Source of the DNA: JBQCEE01 sp051960575
Lineage (GTDB): Bacteria; Actinomycetota; Actinomycetes; Mycobacteriales; Jatrophihabitantaceae
NCBI RefSeq assembly: GCF_051960575.1
Contig: NZ_JBQCEE010000395.1
Span: 1-13,745 of the forward strand
Length of the DNA: 13,745 nt
Direction: 5' to 3'
The notes below the pieces were generated by a model that had not been told where the DNA came from, ran no database searches, and saw only the letters and a program-made list of their open reading frames with translations. The translations under genes were made by a program, and so were the position numbers. Below, one piece after another: positions 6,945 through 12,032 of the stretch; position 1 is the stretch's first letter, and each line of letters begins with the position of its first letter.

Positions 6945-7843
6945 CGGCGGCCGCCGCGACGGAGACCCGGGGTCCGCTCGCGCGGCTGTTCGACGTCGAG
7001 CGGGTCGACGACCTCGTCTGGCAGGGACGCTCGGACGTGATGACCCTGCCGCACGTGTTCGGCGGGCAGCTCGTCGGCCAGTCGCTCATGGCGGCCGCGC
7101 GCAGCATCGAGTCGCCGCACGCGCAGGTCCACTCGATCCACACCATCTTCCTGCGGCCGGGCGTGTGCCCCGACCCCGTGCGGTACGAGGTCGAGGACAC
7201 CTACACCGGCAACTCGCGCGTCTCGCGCCAGGTCACGGGGCTGCAGGACGGCCGCGTGGTCTGCCGGTCGTTCGTGTCGGCCAGTGCCGAGGGCGACGGC
7301 ATCGCGCACTCGCGTCCGGCGCCGGCAGCAGGGCCGGTCCATGCGGCCCGGCCGCTGGAGCTGGTGGCCGCGGCCGACGGCGGGCTCGGGCCGTGGTGGG
7401 CGGACTTCGACGCGGTCGAGGTGCGCGTGGCACCGCTCGACGAGCAGGGATCCGCGCCGCACTCTGCCATCGCGCCGCGCAACTTCTGGATGCGAGCGGT
7501 CGAGCGGCTGCCCGACGACCCGGCGATGCACCGCGCGGCCGTGGCCTTCGCCAGCGATCTGATGCTGATGGGCGTCGCGGTCGCCGCGCACGGCGTGCCG
7601 ACCGGGTTCGAACGCACGCTGGCGAAGGAGTGGTGGGGCATCTCGCTCGATCACACCATCTGGTTCCACGACGCCGTCGCCGGCGACGAGTGGGTCGTCT
7701 ACGAGCACACGACGCCGATGGCGCACGCCTCGCGCGCCCTCATCCAGGCCGCGGCGTTCGACGAGGCCGGGCGACCGGTCTGCCACGTGGCGCAGGAGGC
7801 CCTGGTCCGTCGGCATCGGACGCCAGGCACCGGCGAGCGCTGA
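6941..7843 (+). CDS. tesB: Acyl-CoA thioesterase II (TesB-like)
   Basis: This 300-residue double-hotdog protein hydrolyses acyl-CoA to the free acid and CoA. The N-terminal hotdog has FGGQLVGQSLMAA and HSIHTIFLRPG. The C-terminal one has FASDLMLMG with D206, SLDHTIWFH with T239, and AQEALVR with Q285. These match the Asp-Thr-Gln catalytic group of E. coli TesB in kind and order. ATG 6941 overlaps the DUF1295 stop and has AGGAG at 6931-6935 with 5-nt spacing, the best SD in the operon. As the last operon gene it could recycle CoA or release a dead-end thioester made by the ligase. The family is certain and the substrate chain length is unknown. Confidence 0.92.
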   Translation: MTAAAATETRGPLARLFDVERVDDLVWQGRSDVMTLPHVFGGQLVGQSLMAAARSIESPHAQVHSIHTIFLRPGVCPDPVRYEVEDTYTGNSRVSRQVTGLQDGRVVCRSFVSASAEGDGIAHSRPAPAAGPVHAARPLELVAAADGGLGPWWADFDAVEVRVAPLDEQGSAPHSAIAPRNFWMRAVERLPDDPAMHRAAVAFASDLMLMGVAVAAHGVPTGFERTLAKEWWGISLDHTIWFHDAVAGDEWVVYEHTTPMAHASRALIQAAAFDEAGRPVCHVAQEALVRRHRTPGTGER

Positions 7844-7853
7844 CGACGGGGCG

Positions 7854-7874
7854 GGCGCCGACGGTGGCAGCGCC
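7854..7874. terminator. Possible bidirectional hairpin between convergent genes
   Basis: GGCGC (7854-7858) and GCGCC (7870-7874) form a 5-bp GC stem with an 11-nt loop in the 34-bp gap between the tesB stop (7843) and the acyl-CoA dehydrogenase stop (7878). There is no T-run on either side, so this is a weak terminator candidate at most. Confidence 0.25.
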
Positions 7875-7877
7875 AGG

Positions 7878-9050
7878 TCAACCGCCCAGCTCGCCCAGCT
7901 TCGCGTGGCCCTTCAGCAGGTTCCGCGCGATCGACCGGCGCTGGATCTCGTCGGTGCCCTCGAAGATGCGCAACAGCCGCAGTTCGCGGTACCAGCGTTC
8001 GATCGGCAGCTCCTTCGTGTAGCCCATGCCGCCGTGGATCTGCAGCACGCGGTCGACGACGTGGTTGGCCATGACGGCGCCGCTGAGCTTCGCGATCGAG
8101 GACGCGTGCCGGTTGTCGCGGCCCTGCTCGAGCTGCCACGCCGCGAACAGCGTCAGCCACTTCGCCGACTCGATCTCGACGTGCGAATCGGCGAGCTGCC
8201 ACTGGATCGCCTGGTACTCGGCGATCGGATGCCCCATCGAGACGCGGTTCTTGGCGTGCTCGATCGCCATGCCCAGCAGGCGTTCGGCCGCACCGATGGC
8301 GTGCGACGGGATGACGATCCGACCGAGGCCGATCCACTGCATCGCGAGCGCGAAGCCCTGGCCGGGTTCGCCGAGGATGTTGCGGTGCGGCACGCGGACG
8401 TCCTGGAACACCAGGGACGCCGGGCCCCACTCGCCCATGGTCGGGATGGGGTCGGACTTCCAGCCCATGTCGCGGTCGACGAGGAAGCAGGTGATGCCAC
8501 CGTTCGCGCCGAGCTCGGGGTCGGTGACGGCGAAGACCATCACGAAGTCGGCCTCGTTGCCGCCGGTGATGAACGTCTTCTCGCCGTTGATGATCCAGTC
8601 GTCGCCGTCGCGGACGGCGCGGGTGCGGATGTTGCGGGCGTCCGAGCCCGCGCCGGGCTCCGTGATCGCGAAGCAGCTCAGGCGCTCGCCCTCGATGGTC
8701 GGCAGGAGGTACTCCTGCTGCTGCTCGGGTGTGCCGGAGAACAGGATGTTGTCGGCGGCCCCGCCGAACGAGAACGGGACGAACGAGCGCCCGGTCTCCA
8801 TGGTGACGATCGAGGTCATGATCGGGCCGAGCGCGATGCCGCCGTACTCCTCGGGGGTGTTGATCCCCCAGAAGCCGGCCTGCCGCGCCTTGAACTGCAG
8901 CTCGCGCAACTGCCCGGGCTCGAGCGCGGGACGGCCCGCGCGTTCGTTGCGTAGCACCTGCGGCTCGAGCGGCATCACCTCGCGCCGGATGAAGCTGCGG
9001 ATCGTCTCGCGGATCTGGGTCTGTTCGGCGGAGAGGGAGAAGTCGAGCAT
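7878..9050 (-). CDS. Acyl-CoA dehydrogenase (FAD-dependent)
   Basis: This 390-residue, full-length acyl-CoA dehydrogenase introduces a trans-2 double bond into an acyl-CoA and passes electrons to ETF. Visible features are the flavin/substrate signature CFAITEPGAGSD, the middle-domain KTFITGG, the C-terminal helical bundle with QIHGGMGYTKELPIERWYRE, and the catalytic base E364 in RIFEGTDEIQRR, the position used by short- and medium-chain members. The start ATG (complement of 9048-9050) has GGAG seven bases upstream on the minus strand (9058-9061). The gene is transcribed towards the tesB operon and diverges from the SDR, sharing the regulatory region 9051-9168. Known members act on fatty, branched, aryl or steroid side-chain CoA esters; which applies here is unknown. 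Confidence 0.95.
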   Translation of the reverse strand: MLDFSLSAEQTQIRETIRSFIRREVMPLEPQVLRNERAGRPALEPGQLRELQFKARQAGFWGINTPEEYGGIALGPIMTSIVTMETGRSFVPFSFGGAADNILFSGTPEQQQEYLLPTIEGERLSCFAITEPGAGSDARNIRTRAVRDGDDWIINGEKTFITGGNEADFVMVFAVTDPELGANGGITCFLVDRDMGWKSDPIPTMGEWGPASLVFQDVRVPHRNILGEPGQGFALAMQWIGLGRIVIPSHAIGAAERLLGMAIEHAKNRVSMGHPIAEYQAIQWQLADSHVEIESAKWLTLFAAWQLEQGRDNRHASSIAKLSGAVMANHVVDRVLQIHGGMGYTKELPIERWYRELRLLRIFEGTDEIQRRSIARNLLKGHAKLGELGG

Positions 9051-9090
9051 GCGGGCGCTCCGGTGACTGAGACGAGGGCTGCTGCAGCGG

Positions 9091-9126
9091 AGACTACTCG
9101 AGTGACTCTGACTGTTGTAGTGTCAC
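9091..9126. promoter_or_regulatory. Divergent promoter/operator region for acyl-CoA dehydrogenase and SDR
   Basis: On the + strand a TAnnnT-type -10 box, TAGTGT (9118-9123), follows a 17-bp spacer (9101-9117) that matches the operon promoter spacer at 14 of 17 bases. There is no good -35 (9095-9100 reads TACTCG). GTGAC (9102-9106) and GTCAC (9122-9126) form an inverted repeat with a 15-bp centre, and an adjacent palindrome ACTCGAGT lies at 9096-9103. On the minus strand a possible -10, TAGTCT, is the complement of 9091-9096, and its -35 region falls inside the operator. One bound regulator could therefore control both genes. Confidence 0.55.
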
Positions 9127-9168
9127 CGCCGTCGCATCCACTACTGGTGAACGGATCGGGGACTGACG

Positions 9169-10131
9169 ATGGTCGACATCGAGACGATCGAGGCACGGGC
9201 CGACGCACGCGTGCGCACCAGCTTCAGCAGGCTCGGCTTCGAGATGCGCGAGGTCGCGTGGGACAACCGTGAACTCGCTGCGGTCGCCGGCCGCACCGTG
9301 CTCATCACGGGGTCGACCGACGGCATCGGCCGGGCCGCCGCCGAGCGGCTGGCCCTGCTCGGTGCCCGGGTCGTGCTCATCGCACGCAGTCAGGACAAGC
9401 TGCAGCGGGTGGCCGCGGAGATCGGCGCGACGACGGGTGCGACGGTCGAGACCGTCGTCTGCGACCTGACGTCGCTCGCCTCCGTCCGCGCGGCGGCCGC
9501 CGACATCCTGACGCGGTTCCTGGCGATCCACGTGCTCATCAACAACGCCGGTGGGATGTTCCACGAGCGCACCGAGACCGTCGACGGCTTCGAGACCTCG
9601 TGGGCGACGAACATCCTCGGTCCGTTCGCGCTGACCGAACTGCTGATGGACAGGCTCATCGCCTCTGCTCCCTCGCGCGTCATCGAGGTCTCGAGCGGCG
9701 GCATGCTCAGCGAGAAAATCGACGTCGACGACTCGCAGACGCGCGACCGGCCCTACGAGGGGTCACCGGTCTACTCGCGCACCAAGCGCGCGCAGGTGAT
9801 CGTCACCGAGGAACGCGCGAAGGAGCAGGCGGGCACCGGCGTCGTCTTCCACTCGATGCACCCCGGGTGGGCGATCACCCCCGGCGTCCGCGCCACGATG
9901 GCGGACTTCCTGGCGAAGTACGGCGACATCCTGCGCACGCCGATGCAGGGTGCCGACACGATGGTCTGGCTCGCCGCCGCCGCGGAACCCGCCCGCTCGA
10001 ACGGGCTGTTCTGGCTCGATCGCCGCCCGCGGGCCACCTACCGCGACGAGGCCACCAAGGAGACGCCGGAGGAGCGCGCCCGGCTCATGCCGCTGCTGCG
10101 GTCGCAGGCAGCGGCCGCAGCCGTCGGCTGA
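9169..10131 (+). CDS. SDR family NAD(P)-dependent oxidoreductase (DHRS12-like)
   Basis: This 320-residue protein has a Rossmann dinucleotide-binding motif TGSTDGIG (47-54), NNAGG (125-129), the catalytic Ser pair at S175/S176 in EVSSGG, and the YxxxK pair Y202 and K206 in YSRTK. It oxidises an alcohol or reduces a carbonyl with NAD(P). The roughly 40-residue leader before the Rossmann motif and the VYSRTKRAQV segment resemble the DHRS12-like branch, whose physiological substrates are poorly known. ATG 9169 is preceded by GGGGA (9158-9162). It shares the upstream operator element with the dioxygenase operon, so it may supply the 3-hydroxyacyl-CoA or alcohol dehydrogenase step, but this is inference. 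Its stop lies 16 bp from the stop of the convergent secreted-protein gene. Confidence 0.92.
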   Translation: MVDIETIEARADARVRTSFSRLGFEMREVAWDNRELAAVAGRTVLITGSTDGIGRAAAERLALLGARVVLIARSQDKLQRVAAEIGATTGATVETVVCDLTSLASVRAAAADILTRFLAIHVLINNAGGMFHERTETVDGFETSWATNILGPFALTELLMDRLIASAPSRVIEVSSGGMLSEKIDVDDSQTRDRPYEGSPVYSRTKRAQVIVTEERAKEQAGTGVVFHSMHPGWAITPGVRATMADFLAKYGDILRTPMQGADTMVWLAAAAEPARSNGLFWLDRRPRATYRDEATKETPEERARLMPLLRSQAAAAAVG

Positions 10132-10147
10132 CCGCGGCGCCGCCCCG

Positions 10148-10609
10148 TCAGTACACCTTCGTCGGCGGGAGCCCGTTGATCGAGACGGAGATCGACGTGA
10201 CGCGTGCGCTGCCGCTGTTCATCCACATGGTGAAGTCGCCCTGCCTCGTGGACAGCGCGTCCATGAACTCGCTGTACGAGCTGCAGGCGGTGACCGAGCG
10301 TTCCGGTCTGGTGCCGCTGTTCTGCGCGCCGACACCCTCGTAGCCGCCCAGCACGAAGACGAACGCCTCGCCGGGGTCGAGCAGGTTGCGGGCGAACTGC
10401 ACCGTGACGCAGAAGGACTCGAAGGTCGCGTAGCCGCTCAGATCGACGTGGACGGGCAGCGAGTTGTTCGTCGACGGAGCGCTGCACGACGAGGGGTCGT
10501 GGGGAGGGCACCGCAGCAGGGTGCTGCCGCCTGTCGCGGCGGCCGACGGCACGCCGAGCAGCCCGACGATCACGGTGAGCAGGCCGACGACGAGCGCACG
10601 GACGCGCAT
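10148..10609 (-). CDS. Small secreted protein of unknown function
   Basis: I do not recognise this 153-residue protein. It begins with a typical Sec signal peptide: MRVR, a hydrophobic core from about 5 to 20, then PSAAA with probable cleavage after Ala25. The mature part of about 128 residues has four cysteines (34, 42, 67, 109), enough for two disulphides. It is rich in Ser, Thr, Gly and alternating hydrophobic residues, suggesting a beta-sandwich. It ends VSINGLPPTKVY with no membrane anchor or sorting signal. I chose ATG 10609 because GAGGGGGG lies just upstream (10613-10620) and the signal peptide then starts correctly. An upstream in-frame ATG at 10666 would add 19 Arg-rich residues and is less likely. 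The gene stands alone on the minus strand, 130 bp after the HAD gene. Nothing links it to the catabolic genes. Confidence 0.75.
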   Translation of the reverse strand: MRVRALVVGLLTVIVGLLGVPSAAATGGSTLLRCPPHDPSSCSAPSTNNSLPVHVDLSGYATFESFCVTVQFARNLLDPGEAFVFVLGGYEGVGAQNSGTRPERSVTACSSYSEFMDALSTRQGDFTMWMNSGSARVTSISVSINGLPPTKVY

Positions 10610-10694
10610 GATCCCCCCTCGCCGGCGCTGACGGACTCGGTCGCCGGATGTCCTTGCGGCTGCCACCAGGGTGACGGCATCCGGGAAGAGGGTA

Positions 10695-10721
10695 ATTGTC
10701 CGGCTGTGAGAATTTCGTCAA
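10695..10721 (-). promoter_or_regulatory. Tentative promoter of the secreted-protein gene
   Basis: On the minus strand, TTGACG (complement of 10716-10721) is followed after 15 bp by GACAAT (complement of 10695-10700). The -35 is good, but the spacing is short and the -10 is only four of six to consensus. The remainder of the gap 10610-10739 shows no other clear structure. Confidence 0.3.
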
Positions 10722-10739
10722 GGATGCGCGGTCGTGCGC

Positions 10740-11396
10740 TCATCGCGAGAGGTCCGCGATCCGCCGGACGGTGACCTCCGGGGGAGGGAAGGACCGCGGC
10801 CAGGGCGTGCCGCGCCGGTCGAGCCATGCGGTGCGCAGGCCGGCAGCGGCCGCGCCGGCGAGGTCCCAGGGGTGCACCGCCACGAGCGTCACGTCACGCG
10901 GCGAGGCGTCCAGCTCCTCGACGGCGTACCGGTACGAGTCGGCATGCGGTTTCCAGACCCCGGCGTCCTCGACGCTGAGGATGCGTTCGAACGACGCGCG
11001 CAGGTCGGCGCGGCCGAGCAGGCTCTCGGCCACCGACGCCGCACCGTTCGAGAGGGTGGCGAGCCGATGGCCTGCGGCAGCCAGGGCGCGGACACCCGGC
11101 GCCACGTCGTCGTGCAACGGCAGGTGGCGGAACTCCGACAGCACCTCCTGCACGAACGGCTCGACCTCGCGCACCTCGCCGGCGACCAGGCCGCACAGGA
11201 CGTCGGCCGCCACGTCGGCGAACGGCCGCGCGCGGCCGATCTGCGTGAGCGCGAAGCCGTCGCGCAACGTGCCGGCGAACCAGGCGGGAAGTGTGCCGGG
11301 CGCGAGCCCGGCCCGCGCGAAGACCGGCTGCAGCGCCGACAGGTCGGACAGCGTCTCGTTGACGTCGAAGACGACGATCGTGCTGCTGGTGGTCAT
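10740..11396 (-). CDS. HAD-superfamily hydrolase, haloacid-dehalogenase type II-like
   Basis: This 218-residue protein has the four HAD motifs: nucleophile D11 in FDVNETL (motif I), S116 in TLSNG (motif II), K149 in WKPH (motif III) and D178 in HPWDLAGA (motif IV). The DxNETL and HPWD forms are typical of proteins annotated as haloacid dehalogenase type II. However, several residues that bind the halide or carboxylate in L-2-haloacid dehalogenase are not conserved: the Arg after Trp in the cap is F40 here, and the Ser and Asn before WD are A173 and H175. It may therefore be a phosphatase or another hydrolase. ATG 11396 has GGAGG about 7 nt upstream on its strand. It lies 89 bp downstream of marR on the same strand and may be co-transcribed with it. 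The 89-bp gap shows no feature. Confidence 0.88.
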   Translation of the reverse strand: MTTSSTIVVFDVNETLSDLSALQPVFARAGLAPGTLPAWFAGTLRDGFALTQIGRARPFADVAADVLCGLVAGEVREVEPFVQEVLSEFRHLPLHDDVAPGVRALAAAGHRLATLSNGAASVAESLLGRADLRASFERILSVEDAGVWKPHADSYRYAVEELDASPRDVTLVAVHPWDLAGAAAAGLRTAWLDRRGTPWPRSFPPPEVTVRRIADLSR

Positions 11397-11485
11397 GACG
11401 AGGCCTCCGCTCCCGTGGTCGCTCGCTGCCGGGTCATGCCCGTCGCCTGCCCCGTCGCCGCCGGTCGCGCCACATCGTCGTCGCC

Positions 11486-11980
11486 TCACCAGCCGAGGGC
11501 GCTCGTGGTGTCCGCCGCAGGTTCGCCGGCTGCCTCGGCGAAGGCGCCGAGCGCCTCGACGAGCAGCGCGCGGGTCTGCGCGGGCATGCGGTCGACGATG
11601 CGGGCGATCGCACGGCGTCGCCTCGTCGTCACCTCCCGGACGAGCCGGGCGCCTCGGGGGGTCAGATGCAGCTCCACCTCGCGCCGGTTGTCGGGCTTCG
11701 CTCTGCGGCTCACCAGGTCGGCGGCCTCGAGTCGGTCGAGCATGCGCACGACCGTGGACGGGTTGATCGACAACTCGTCCGCCAGCCAGCGTTGACTGAT
11801 CGGCCCGCGGGAGTCGAGCACCACGAGCGTGCGGAACTGCGTCACCGTGACCGTGTCGTGCACCGCTGCGAGTGATTCGGCGGACACCGCGACGAGTGCG
11901 CGCGAGGCGGTCAGGACGGCGGTGACGAGGTCGTCGACCTCGCCGGCCGCCGCGCGTCCCGACTGTGGGGTGCTCGACAC
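11486..11980 (-). CDS. MarR family transcriptional regulator
   Basis: This 164-residue protein has a winged-helix domain: the VTQFRTLVVLDSRG helix, SQRWLADELSI as the helix before recognition, recognition helix about 73-86 (NPSTVVRMLDRLEA), then the wing with D97-N98-R99-R100 followed by EVELHLTPRG. Long flanking helices would form the dimer interface. MarR proteins bind palindromes near their own promoters and release them on binding small phenolic or other ligands, or on oxidation. The start is GTG 11980, with a perfect AGGAGG (complement of 11985-11990) 4 nt upstream. The open frame continues further upstream but without an SD. The gene is divergent from the ClC gene, with palindrome 12004-12016 between them, so it probably represses itself and the ClC gene. 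Control of the downstream HAD gene by read-through is likely. Confidence 0.93.
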   Translation of the reverse strand: MSSTPQSGRAAAGEVDDLVTAVLTASRALVAVSAESLAAVHDTVTVTQFRTLVVLDSRGPISQRWLADELSINPSTVVRMLDRLEAADLVSRRAKPDNRREVELHLTPRGARLVREVTTRRRRAIARIVDRMPAQTRALLVEALGAFAEAAGEPAADTTSALGW

Positions 11981-12003
11981 CGGACCTCCTGAACGGTGAG
12001 TGC

Positions 12004-12025
12004 TGCAACCGTTGCATACTACAAT
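12004..12025. promoter_or_regulatory. marR/ClC divergent operator with overlapping -10 boxes
   Basis: TGCAAC-C-GTTGCA (12004-12016) is a perfect 13-bp inverted repeat. It abuts two overlapping -10 boxes: TACAAT (12020-12025, + strand, five of six to TATAAT) for the ClC gene, and TAGTAT (complement of 12016-12021) for marR. Neither has a clear -35. A second, imperfect TTG-N7-CAA element spans 12012-12024. The arrangement fits autorepression by MarR with joint control of the divergent gene. Confidence 0.55.
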
Positions 12026-12032
12026 GGTGAGC

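Noticed and set aside
10134..10143. The palindrome GCGGCGCCGC between the SDR and secreted-protein stops as a terminator
   Set aside because: It has no loop and no T-run, and it is short enough to be chance in GC-rich DNA.
12016..12025. A third copy of the shared catabolic operator at the marR promoter (TTGTAGTATGC on the minus strand)
   Set aside because: The resemblance is confined to TTGTAG and the -10 box, and the spacer half does not match, so I treat it as a -10 coincidence.
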